A DNA stretch of 29,408 nucleotides from Pseudomonadota bacterium (GTDB lineage Bacteria > Pseudomonadota > Alphaproteobacteria > Rhizobiales > Xanthobacteraceae): NCBI GenBank assembly GCA_023390955.1, contig JAEWBW010000460.1, positions 1-29,408 of the forward strand. The letters run 5' to 3'. The notes beneath the pieces are model-generated. The model saw nothing but the letters and a program-made list of their open reading frames with translations, had not been told where the DNA came from and did not search any database. This document shows, piece after piece, positions 15,439-22,481 of the stretch. The translations under genes and the position numbers were made by a program. Every line of letters starts with the position of its first letter. Positions within the stretch are counted from its first letter, which is position 1.

Positions 15439-15525
15439 ATGAACACACCCGAATTCTATACCGCGTCGATCGCCTGCCTCTCCTGCATGACGATCGTTAT
15501 CATGATCGCTGTCGGAGCCTGGTAG
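15439..15525 (+). CDS. 28-residue predicted single-pass membrane peptide
   Basis: A very short ORF encoding MNTPEFYTASIACLSCMTIV followed by IMIAVGAW and stop. About 18 residues are hydrophobic enough for one membrane pass, with two Cys (positions 13 and 16) inside it. GCGGAGG at 15427-15433 stands 5 bases before the ATG, a strong ribosome site. It starts 18 bases after the previous small ORF. Without conservation data I cannot be sure it is translated, but the site and hydrophobic design are unlikely in random GC-rich spacer DNA. Confidence 0.5.
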   Translation: MNTPEFYTASIACLSCMTIVIMIAVGAW

Positions 15526-15595
15526 GCCGACACGCACGATGGCCCTCCCCTCTCCCACAAGGGAGGAGTATTGGCAGCGCGCATGCGGCTACGCT

Positions 15596-16765
15596 CTAGA
15601 GCACCACCCGCCGCCCCTCTTCCGCGGCCCAGTAGCCCGCGTAGTTCACCTTGATGGTCTCATAGGCCAGCGCGAGATCGGACAGGGGCTGCCGTCCCGT
15701 CGCGACGCATTCCATGAAATCCTGGATCTCCTGCAGGTAGCCGCGGGTCCATTCCTCCTCGAGGCAGACATATTGCCAGCCGGTTTTGCGGTCGACCTTC
15801 TCGGTGATGTAGACCGAGGCGAGCTTCTCCTCGCTCGTCTGATAGCTCATCAGATGGTTGTTCGGCGTGATGTTGGCGAACAGCGAGCCGCCTGAGGTGT
15901 AGGTCTCGATCAGGTTGCGGACGCCGCCCATGATCATGTCGCCGGAGAATACGCTCGCCTTGGTGCCGTCGGAGAAGGTGATGGTGAGCGTGCCCCAATC
16001 CTCGACATCGACCGGATTGGCCTTGATATAGGTCCGCTCCTCCGGCTTGAGGATGGCCGTGACGTTGCCGACATCGCAGGTGACACTGGCAACACCGATG
16101 GTTTCGCCGCGCGCCCTGGCTTCGACCTGCTTGAGATAGAGCACGCCGGAGAGCGGATGGCAGCCCATCCGGATCAGCGACCCGCCGCCCGTCATCGCCC
16201 ATTGCGCGGCATGTGCGGCGTGCGAGCCGGAATGGCTCTCCTCGCCCTTCATGAACAGAATCTTGTCTTTCGTCGCCTTGACGATCTCGGCGGTCTTGGT
16301 CAGCGCCGGCGCGTAGATCCAGTCCTCGGCGTACATGAACAGCTTTCCGGTCCGCTCGATCGCAGCCCGCGTCCGGTCCATCTCTTCCAGCACGCGTTCA
16401 TACATCAGCGCCTTGGACACATGTTTGCCGATCGGCTGCGTGTCGCCCTCGCGTCCGAAATAGCCGGCAAAGGGCTTTTCGCAGATGACATGCTTGCCGG
16501 CCTGCATGCTGGCGACGATCATGTCGGCATGGATATTGGGAGGCGTGCAGATGTCGACGACATCGATCTCGCGGTCGGCGATCAGATCGGCGAAGCTGCG
16601 ATAGACGCGCGGAATGCCGTGATGCTTTGCGAAGTCGACGACGCGGTCGCCGCGCGCGGCCACCGCAGCCACTTCGACATCGACGCCATAGACGCGTCGA
16701 TACGCATACATGTGCAGCTCCGACACGAAGCCGCAGCCCACCAGTCCCACCCTGATCCGTCCCAT
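15596..16765 (-). CDS. Gfo/Idh/MocA family oxidoreductase
   Basis: A 389-residue cytoplasmic NAD(P)-dependent dehydrogenase. The Rossmann motif GLVGCGFVS is at residues 7-15; the family signature E-K-P is at 96-98 (CEKPFAGYFG), with Lys97 the likely catalytic base; and GGGSLIRMGCHPLSG supplies the conserved His of the second domain. Length is slightly above the usual 330-370 residues. The family acts on sugars, inositols and related compounds, and some members on biliverdin or sugar-linked glycosides. No sugar transporter adjoins it, so the substrate is open. The start at 16765 has a GGGGTGAGGGG stretch before it. It is followed on its own strand only by the small-ORF region of the opposite strand, so it may be a single-gene unit. 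Confidence 0.85.
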   Translation of the reverse strand: MGRIRVGLVGCGFVSELHMYAYRRVYGVDVEVAAVAARGDRVVDFAKHHGIPRVYRSFADLIADREIDVVDICTPPNIHADMIVASMQAGKHVICEKPFAGYFGREGDTQPIGKHVSKALMYERVLEEMDRTRAAIERTGKLFMYAEDWIYAPALTKTAEIVKATKDKILFMKGEESHSGSHAAHAAQWAMTGGGSLIRMGCHPLSGVLYLKQVEARARGETIGVASVTCDVGNVTAILKPEERTYIKANPVDVEDWGTLTITFSDGTKASVFSGDMIMGGVRNLIETYTSGGSLFANITPNNHLMSYQTSEEKLASVYITEKVDRKTGWQYVCLEEEWTRGYLQEIQDFMECVATGRQPLSDLALAYETIKVNYAGYWAAEEGRRVVL

Positions 16766-16819
16766 GCGCCCCTCACCCCTTTTGGTTGGGGCGCACTATA
16801 GCGCGATCGGCGGCCGTGG

Positions 16820-17167
16820 CTATTCCACGGAGACGCGCACCACGCCCGCGCTCATCATGCCCAGCGCACGCGCGGCCGGGACGGAGAGGTCGACGATGCG
16901 GCCGCGGATGAAGGGGCCGCGGTCGTTGACGCGGCACTGGATCGAGCGCGCGCCGTAGGACACTTTCAGCACGCTGCCGAACGGGCGCGTGCGGTGAGCG
17001 CAGGTCAGTTCGCCGCCTTTGCCGGCCTTTCCATATCCGTAGTAGGAGGCAAGCCCGCTTTCGGCCTGGGCCATGGTGAGGAAAGAAACAGAAAACGTCG
17101 CAACACAAATCGATGAAAACGCCAGCGCTCGCACGGCACCGCTCCCGGTTACCCTGTCCCGGCGCAC
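16820..17167 (-). CDS. Small RlpA-like double-psi beta-barrel protein
   Basis: A 115-residue exported protein. The signal is residues 1-35 ending M-A-Q-A, and the mature part of about 80 residues is almost exactly one RlpA double-psi barrel: GLASYYG at 38-44, NDRGPF at 81-86 and GRIVDLS at 89-95, where the Asp is the lytic-transglycosylase catalytic position. C56 and C78 could form a disulfide. RlpA of E. coli carries an additional SPOR domain that targets it to septal peptidoglycan; there is none here and no lipobox. It is the short form common in Bradyrhizobiaceae. The natural role is presumed cleavage of denuded glycan strands, but activity of the short forms is not established by sequence. 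Confidence 0.85.
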   Translation of the reverse strand: MRRDRVTGSGAVRALAFSSICVATFSVSFLTMAQAESGLASYYGYGKAGKGGELTCAHRTRPFGSVLKVSYGARSIQCRVNDRGPFIRGRIVDLSVPAARALGMMSAGVVRVSVE

Positions 17168-17201
17168 AAACGTTCGACGGTTCCCGGAAGTTCCCTGGAC
17201 T

Positions 17202-17223
17202 CTGCCGGGAGAGGTCCCGGCAG
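17202..17223 (-). terminator. Stem-loop after the CmcJ/NvfI-type gene
   Basis: CTGCCGGGA (17202-17210) and TCCCGGCAG (17215-17223) form a perfect 9-bp stem with a 4-base loop. It lies 16 bases past the stop of the minus-strand gene at 17239 and before the RlpA-like gene. There is no T-run on either side, so it may only protect or pause the transcript. Confidence 0.45.
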
Positions 17224-17238
17224 ATCCATCAAAGATTG

Positions 17239-18084
17239 TTACTGCTTGTGGAACACCAGCGTGCGCAGCTCAATGCTTTCCCGCGGCGCTGCATCGGCGG
17301 GCGTGGTCGGGTCAACGAAGGCGGTATGCGGCCCGAAGCGCGTGCGGCCGTCCGTTGCGGAATCGTAGCACTTCAGCAGCAGCGCTTCGTCCGGCGTCAT
17401 CTCGGGAAAATAGAACCAGCGATGGTTCGGATTGTATTTCACCGAATAGGTTTCGCCGCGGCGATTGGGATAGATCAGGTCCGAGGCGACGAGATCGCCG
17501 GGCTCCACGGTCGTGCCGTCGGCCATCGCCAGTGGTGAATCGCGCAAGGGGCCGCGGATCGGCCGCCACAGATTGATCAGCTGGACGCGCCCCTTCAGCA
17601 GCTCCTCGGCCTCGTCAGGCAGATGCTCGCGGACACGGTTGGCGCCGGAGACATGGGTCTGGTCGACATGGACGCGCGTCGCCGGCTGGCGCGGGCCGCC
17701 GTCCCGAATATCCGCCGCGCCCTCGACGCGCTTGCGAACGGTGTGATCGAAGATGACGACGCGGTCGGCCTGGAGCGTCGCGCGGAGGAATGCCTCGACG
17801 GCGGGATAGTAAACCGCCCTCACCTCTGCGTCGTTGTAGAAGTCCTTCACCTGCGTCGGATGACGCACCAGCGCAAAGCCCTCGCGATCGAGGGAAAAAT
17901 TCTGCGCGATCAGCCGTGCATCGAAGATCGGGACCTGGTGCGGCTCCGGCAGTGACGTGCTCTTGGGCTCGCCCGGCGGCGGATCGAACGCGTAGGTGCG
18001 CGGCTTGCCGTTGACTGGTGCGAGATAGTTGAGTTCAGCGGTGACGAAGGGAAGCGAATCGATTTTTGTTTCTTGCAGGCCCAT
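17239..18084 (-). CDS. CmcJ/NvfI-type oxidoreductase (asaB/GA4-desaturase-like)
   Basis: A 281-residue cytoplasmic protein. The pattern THVHVDQTH-like segment (RVHVDQTHVSGANR, residues 137-150) gives a His-x-Asp pair, H139 and D141. Downstream NLWRPIRGPLRDSPLAM and NPNHRWFYFPEM, then R-T-R-F-G-P-H (H253), complete the family landmarks. These are shared with CmcJ of cephamycin biosynthesis and fungal NvfI/AsaB proteins, several of which are non-haem iron, 2-oxoglutarate-type enzymes. I start at ATG 18084 because GGGAGA precedes it; the open frame extends to 18156 without a good site. In this window it lies just below the sulfonate operon, separated by a repeat, so a link to sulfur metabolism is possible but unproven. 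Substrate unknown. Confidence 0.75.
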   Translation of the reverse strand: MGLQETKIDSLPFVTAELNYLAPVNGKPRTYAFDPPPGEPKSTSLPEPHQVPIFDARLIAQNFSLDREGFALVRHPTQVKDFYNDAEVRAVYYPAVEAFLRATLQADRVVIFDHTVRKRVEGAADIRDGGPRQPATRVHVDQTHVSGANRVREHLPDEAEELLKGRVQLINLWRPIRGPLRDSPLAMADGTTVEPGDLVASDLIYPNRRGETYSVKYNPNHRWFYFPEMTPDEALLLKCYDSATDGRTRFGPHTAFVDPTTPADAAPRESIELRTLVFHKQ

Positions 18085-18388
18085 GGCCGATCTCCCGATG
18101 TGGTCGTCTGTTTGATCTTTGCGGGGGTGGCGTGCAGCGCAAGGGAGGCGGTGCAAATAGCAATGCGGGTGTTGTCGCGCGAGGGAAATGCAGAAGGAAT
18201 GTTTCCTGGATGGCCACTGGATTGGAAGGCACGCGTCGCTTTCACAGACGCCTGAAGGCCTCGTGAGCTCTCGTGCCCCGGACGCAGCGCATCACGCAGT
18301 GGTGCGCTGCTGAGCCGGGGCCCACACTTCAATCGCGGCATTCTGGGTCCCGGCTCGCGCTTTGCGCGTCCGGGACACGAGAGCAGCA
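18085..18388. other. Intergenic region with promoter space and palindromic repeat
   Basis: This 304-bp gap lies between two minus-strand genes. The part next to 18388 is the repeat listed separately. The other 180 bases are AT-richer and should hold the promoter of the CmcJ/NvfI-type gene; TTGCGCTGCACGCC and nearby sequences give no box pair I trust. Short plus-strand ORFs here have no coding character. Confidence 0.45.
18268..18383. repeat. 116-bp palindromic intergenic repeat
   Basis: CTCTCGTGCCCCGGACGC (18268-18285) and GCGTCCGGGACACGAGAG (18366-18383) are inverted with a single mismatch that still allows G-U pairing. Inner parts GAGCCGGGGCCCA (18312-18324) and TGGGTCCCGGCTC (18343-18355) are a second inverted pair. 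The outline, CTCTCGTG at one end and CACGAGAG at the other, matches a very common dispersed element of Bradyrhizobium genomes. It begins 6 bases past the monooxygenase stop and so could serve as the end of the sulfonate operon transcript. Confidence 0.85.
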
Positions 18389-19489
18389 CTACTCCGCCGC
18401 CTCGCCACGAATCGCCTGGCGCTTTGCGACGAGCTCGCGCGTCAGCGGGATCAGTTCGCGGCCGTAATCGATCGCATCGATCAACGGATCGAAGCCGCGG
18501 ATCAGGAAGTGACTGATGCCGAGATCGTAATAATCGCCAAAAACCTCGGCGACCTGCTCGGGCGTGCCGACCAGCGCGGTGGTGTTGCTGTTGGCGCCGG
18601 TGAGTTTTGCGATCTCGGTCCAGAGCCGCTTGTCGATGCGGCTACCCTGGTCGGCCAGCGCAAGCAGGCGGCGCGCGCCGGCGGTGGCGTGGCCATCGGC
18701 CGGCTTGCGATAGCCGGTCTTGTCCTGCAGCGCAGTGGCGCGCGCCAAAAGCTCCTCGGCCTTCTCCCAGGCCTGCTTCTCGGTCGGCGCAATGATCGGC
18801 CGCACCGAGAGGCTGAAGCGCGGCGTCGGCCGGCCCTGCCTGATCGCTGCATTGTGCACACGCGAGGTGACGTCACGGACCTGCGCGTAGGATTCGCCCC
18901 ACAGCGCAAAGGTGTCGGCGTGCCGGCCGGCGGCGTCGATGGCCGCATCGGAGGCGCCGCCGAAATAGACGCGGATGCCGTCGGGCCGATACGGCTTCAC
19001 CTGCGAGAAGCCGTTCTCGACCTGATAGTACTTGCCGCGATAGGTGAACGGCTTGTCGCTGGTCCATTCCAGCCGCACCACGTCGAGGAATTCGCTCGTG
19101 CGGGCATAGCGCTCGTCCTTGTCGTCGAGCGTGTTGCCGTCCTGCCGCAGCTCGGTGGCATTGCCGCCGGTGATGACGTGCAGCGCGACCCTGCCGCGGG
19201 AGAACTGGTCGAGCGTCGCGAGCTGCCGCGCCAGCAGCGTCGGCGCGGTAAAGCCCGGCCGTTGCGCGATCAGGACGTTGAGGCGATCGGTGACGTTGAG
19301 CACGTGCTGCGCGACCTGGAGCGCGTCCGGCGTCGTCGAATGGAACGCCAGCAGCGCGCGATCGAAGCCGGCATTCTCATGCGCCTTCGCCACCGTCTCG
19401 ATATGCGTGGGATTGAGGACCGGACCTTCGCGGACGACGGTCTCGGACGAATTGTTGTTGCTGATGAAACCGATGAACTCGATCGACAT
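18389..19489 (-). CDS. LLM-class flavin-dependent monooxygenase, SsuD-like
   Basis: A 366-residue cytoplasmic monooxygenase of the bacterial luciferase-like fold. GFDRALLAFHSTTPDAL, LNVLIAQRPGFTAPTLLARQ, GRVALHVITGGNATELRQDG and VYFGGASDAAIDAAGRHAD are hallmark segments of the alkanesulfonate monooxygenase (SsuD) group; length is close to SsuD. Such enzymes use reduced FMN from a separate reductase and oxygen to release sulfite from a sulfonate. Reductase is not in the window. It is the last gene of the minus-strand sulfonate chain, 21 bases after the acyl-CoA-dehydrogenase-like gene, with AGGGAGA as ribosome site. Closely similar enzymes act on dimethyl sulfone, so I leave the exact substrate and symbol open. 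Confidence 0.87.
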   Translation of the reverse strand: MSIEFIGFISNNNSSETVVREGPVLNPTHIETVAKAHENAGFDRALLAFHSTTPDALQVAQHVLNVTDRLNVLIAQRPGFTAPTLLARQLATLDQFSRGRVALHVITGGNATELRQDGNTLDDKDERYARTSEFLDVVRLEWTSDKPFTYRGKYYQVENGFSQVKPYRPDGIRVYFGGASDAAIDAAGRHADTFALWGESYAQVRDVTSRVHNAAIRQGRPTPRFSLSVRPIIAPTEKQAWEKAEELLARATALQDKTGYRKPADGHATAGARRLLALADQGSRIDKRLWTEIAKLTGANSNTTALVGTPEQVAEVFGDYYDLGISHFLIRGFDPLIDAIDYGRELIPLTRELVAKRQAIRGEAAE

Positions 19490-19510
19490 GATCGTCTCCC
19501 TGTTTGTCCG

Positions 19511-20683
19511 TTAGAGCCCGAGCGCGGCGCGGCCGAGGCCGATGCGGGTGGAATCGTCCTGCGGCGTGTGCACGCGGCCGCACAGCACGTCGCGATAATG
19601 CCGCTCCAGCGGATTGGCGCGGGACAGGCCGTGATTGCCGGTCAGCGAGAGCGCGTCCTCGACCACGGCGACCGCATTGTTGGTCACGGTCAGCTTGATG
19701 ACATTGGATTCGCCGGCCGTGAGTACGACCCCATCGTCGAAATCGGCTGCAAAGCCGTCGATGAGCCTGGCATTGACGGCCAGCCGCGCCTCGATCCCGC
19801 CGAGGATCTCCTGCGCACGCGGCAAGGTGGCGAGCGGCGCGCCCAGGCTTGCGGGAACGCGGCTTTTGAGGAAGCCGACCAGCCAGTCGCGGGCGGCACG
19901 CGCGATGCCGTCATAGATCGCCGCAACGAACACGGTGTGAACGGTCGCCTGCGTGGTATCGGGCGCGCGCCATTCTATCGGCTTGCGAACGTCGACCTCC
20001 GCATCCAACGGGATCACGACGTCGTCGAAGATGACGTCGTGGCTGCCGCTGGCGCGCAGGCCGTGATGGTCCCAGGTCTCGACGATGCGCGTGCCCGGCA
20101 GGCCGGCCGGCACCAGGAACTGGCCGACGCGCGGCTCGGCCTCGTCGGTCCGGGCCCAGACCAGATACCATTTCAGGATCGGCGATCCCGTCGAATAGAT
20201 CTTGTGGCCGGTCAGGCGCCAGCCGGTCTCGGTGCGCCGCGCGATCGTCGCCGGCAGACCGCCACGGGCCGGCGAGCCGAGTTCCGGTTCGACGCGCAAT
20301 GCGTTGACGAGCGCAAGGCCTTCGACAGTTTCGCGCGCGAGCTTGCGCGACAGCTTTGCCGGCCAGGCCGGGCTACGTGCCATGACCAGATGATTGATGT
20401 AGTGCATCGACAGCACCAGCGCGGTCGACGGGTCTGCCTTGCCGACAATGCCGATGACGCGCGCGGCATATCGTGCGCCCGCCCCTCCGCCGCCGTGCAC
20501 CGCCGGCGCCGTGAGCGACAGCAGGCCCGCTTCGAACAGCTCGCGGAAGTTCTCGAAGGGAAAGCTGCCGTCGCGGTCGTGGATGGCGGCACGCACGGCA
20601 AAGCCTTCGGCCAATGCCTCAGCGCGTGCGATGTAGTCGGGCTCGCTGTGCGCCGCGCGTCCTCTCGCTGCAGATGTCACCAT
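19511..20683 (-). CDS. Acyl-CoA-dehydrogenase-fold flavoprotein, probable sulfur-compound monooxygenase (DszC/SfnB-like)
   Basis: A 390-residue protein with the acyl-CoA dehydrogenase fold: helical N-domain, a beta middle (GHKIYSTGSPILKWYLVWAR, then WDHHGLRASGSHDVIFDDVV) and a C-terminal helical bundle. The end, NPLERHYRDVLCGRVHTPQD, keeps the R-D landmark, but H-T-P-Q stands where true acyl-CoA dehydrogenases have the Glu-Gly-Thr catalytic loop. That is typical of DszC, SfnB and related flavin-dependent oxygenases, which use reduced flavin and oxygen. It sits between the sulfonate ATPase (7-bp overlap, ATGGTGA) and the SsuD-like gene, so oxidation of an imported organosulfur compound is the natural reading. 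Automatic annotation would likely call it an acyl-CoA dehydrogenase; I think that is wrong in function. Confidence 0.85.
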   Translation of the reverse strand: MVTSAARGRAAHSEPDYIARAEALAEGFAVRAAIHDRDGSFPFENFRELFEAGLLSLTAPAVHGGGGAGARYAARVIGIVGKADPSTALVLSMHYINHLVMARSPAWPAKLSRKLARETVEGLALVNALRVEPELGSPARGGLPATIARRTETGWRLTGHKIYSTGSPILKWYLVWARTDEAEPRVGQFLVPAGLPGTRIVETWDHHGLRASGSHDVIFDDVVIPLDAEVDVRKPIEWRAPDTTQATVHTVFVAAIYDGIARAARDWLVGFLKSRVPASLGAPLATLPRAQEILGGIEARLAVNARLIDGFAADFDDGVVLTAGESNVIKLTVTNNAVAVVEDALSLTGNHGLSRANPLERHYRDVLCGRVHTPQDDSTRIGLGRAALGL

Positions 20684-21474
20684 GTGGCGTCGAGCCCCAG
20701 AAGGCCAAGGATCTGGCGGCGGAGATCCGCCAGATAGGGATCGCCGCGATGACGCGGATAGGGCCGGTCGACCCGGATGTCGGCCTTGACCCGCGCCGGC
20801 CGGTCACTGAAGACGATGACACGGTTGGCAAGGAATAGCGCTTCCTCCGCATCGTGCGTCACCAGCAGCGTGGTGAAACCCTTGCGCTGCCAGAGCGAGA
20901 CAAGCTCGGCCTGCATGGTGATGCGGGTCAGCGAGTCGAGCTTGCCGAGCGGCTCGTCGAGAATCAGGATCTTGGGATCGTTGACCAGCGCCCGTGCCAG
21001 CGCGACGCGCTGCGCCATGCCGCCGGAGAGCTGGTGCGGATAGGCGTTGCGGAAGGACGCGAGCCCGACCAGGTCGAGCGCCGCATCGACGCGGTGACGC
21101 TGGCTCTTCAGAATACCCTGGGCTTCCAGCCCGAGCGCGACATTGTCCCAGACCGTGCGCCACGGAAACAGCGTCGGATCCTGGAACACGACGACGCGCG
21201 AGGGATGCGGGCGGGTGATGCGGCTCTCGTCTTCGCGCAGCGTCCCCGCCTTGGGCTTGTCGAGGCCCGCGACGAGCCGAAGCAGGGTCGACTTGCCGCA
21301 GCCGGACGGACCCAGCAGCGCGACGAATTCGCCGGGCTCGACCGCGATGCTGACGTCGCTGAGCACCGGCAGCTCGGCGCCGTCGATGTCGAAGGCGTGG
21401 CTGACCTGCTCGATATCGAGCGCGGCGCCGGCGGCCGGATGGGTGATGGCCTCGGCGATTGCTGCGGCTACCAT
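20677..21474 (-). CDS. ssuB: Sulfonate/nitrate/taurine-type ABC transporter ATP-binding protein
   Basis: A 265-residue ATPase. Walker A GPSGCGKST, Q-loop VVFQDPTLFPW, signature LSGGMAQRVALARAL, Walker B ILILDEPLGKLD and H-loop LVTHDAEEAL are all intact, and the LFPW variant is characteristic of the SsuB/TauB/NrtD group. I start at ATG 21474, which overlaps the permease stop by 7 bases; the longer open frame continues to 22326 but reads the permease gene out of frame. Its own stop overlaps the flavoprotein start. Overlaps at both ends put it in the middle of a translationally coupled chain. The symbol reflects family and context; the true ligand may not be a simple alkanesulfonate. Confidence 0.88.
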   Translation of the reverse strand: MVAAAIAEAITHPAAGAALDIEQVSHAFDIDGAELPVLSDVSIAVEPGEFVALLGPSGCGKSTLLRLVAGLDKPKAGTLREDESRITRPHPSRVVVFQDPTLFPWRTVWDNVALGLEAQGILKSQRHRVDAALDLVGLASFRNAYPHQLSGGMAQRVALARALVNDPKILILDEPLGKLDSLTRITMQAELVSLWQRKGFTTLLVTHDAEEALFLANRVIVFSDRPARVKADIRVDRPYPRHRGDPYLADLRRQILGLLGLDATW

Positions 21475-22481
21475 TTGACGGTCCCCTTCTGCCAGACCAA
21501 CAGGCGGTCGCGGATCGAGAACAGCAGCGTGATCGCGCCGGAGCAGAGCAGCGACATCACGATCAGCGCCGCATACATGTTGGCGTAGGCGGCCCAGCCC
21601 TGCGCCCATTGCAGGTACCAGCCGAGGCCGGCCTTGACGCCGATCATCTCGGCGACGACGAGGACGGCAAAGGACGAGCCGAGCCCCATGAACAGGCCAA
21701 CGAAGACATGCGGCAGCGCTGCGGGGATCGCGACCTTTAGCACCAGGAAGGACGGCTTTGCTCCGAGCGTGCGCGCGACGTCGTAATAGGCGTTGCTGAC
21801 GCTTGCGACGCCGGACCAGGTCAGCACCGTGACGGGAAAGCCGGTTGCGAGCGCGATCAGGAAAGTCGAGGCGCTCCAGCTGGACGGAAAGGTGAAGAAG
21901 GCGATCGGCAGCCATGCGGTCGCCGGCAGCGGGCCGATGAAGCGCAGCACTGGGTGCACCCAGTAACCGATCGCGCGCGACCAGCCGATCGAGACACCGG
22001 TGAGGAAACCGATGGTGGCGCCGATGAGGTATCCGCCGAGCTGCAGCTTGATCGAGGCGAAGACGCTGTCGAGCAGCTTTGGCAGATCGTCGGTGTAGAC
22101 CTCGATGATGGATTGCGGCGGCGGAAAGAACGACAGCGGCAGCCAGGCGAGCTTTGCGGTGGCGAGCTCCCACAGCGTGAGGAACAGGCCGAGCGCCAGC
22201 AGCCACGGCGCGCGCTTGCGCAAGGCGGCGCCGGGCGAGCCGAGATAATCGGCACCGACCGTTCCGAACAGGGCGATCGCGGCGATGACGAAGGCGGCGA
22301 TCCCGAGCGAATGGGTGCGCGACCAATCACCGACGTCATCCCAGAGCAGGCAGGACAGCCCGAAACCGATCCAGGCGAGGCTTGCCGCAACGCCTGCACC
22401 GGACTCCCTCAGCCAGACGGTGAGCGCCAGCTGGCGTGGCGCTGATGTCGGGAGCCCGTCAGACAGCAAATACGTCGACAT
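21468..22481 (-). CDS. ssuC: Sulfonate-type ABC transporter permease with N-terminal membrane extension
   Basis: A 337-residue inner-membrane permease. The C-terminal 230 residues are the usual BPD domain, with the ATPase-contacting loop DVARTLGAKPSFLVLKVAIP and FAVLVVAEMIG. SsuC and TauC are near 260-275 residues; here some 70 extra residues add two hydrophobic segments, about 31-47 and 59-80, before the conserved APWLLALGLFLTLWELA. I start at ATG 22481, overlapping the binding-protein end by 23 bases; an open frame to 22553 would run deeper into that gene. The added segments could alter how the binding protein docks. The family symbol is provisional. Confidence 0.85.
   Translation of the reverse strand: MSTYLLSDGLPTSAPRQLALTVWLRESGAGVAASLAWIGFGLSCLLWDDVGDWSRTHSLGIAAFVIAAIALFGTVGADYLGSPGAALRKRAPWLLALGLFLTLWELATAKLAWLPLSFFPPPQSIIEVYTDDLPKLLDSVFASIKLQLGGYLIGATIGFLTGVSIGWSRAIGYWVHPVLRFIGPLPATAWLPIAFFTFPSSWSASTFLIALATGFPVTVLTWSGVASVSNAYYDVARTLGAKPSFLVLKVAIPAALPHVFVGLFMGLGSSFAVLVVAEMIGVKAGLGWYLQWAQGWAAYANMYAALIVMSLLCSGAITLLFSIRDRLLVWQKGTVKW

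Noticed and set aside
15172..15558. 128-residue minus-strand open frame over the tiny ORFs
   Set aside because: No ribosome site, no motif and a composition like other antisense frames; the plus-strand ORFs have better sites.
18362..20737. 791-residue plus-strand open frame, the longest in the window
   Set aside because: It lies exactly antisense to the SsuD-like and flavoprotein genes, is rich in Arg, Asp and Gly with no recognisable domain, and has no ribosome site. It is a mirror of two GC-rich genes.
21475..22326. Long N-terminal extension of the ATPase frame
   Set aside because: Out-of-frame reading of the permease; the 265-residue ATPase from 21474 is full length for its family.
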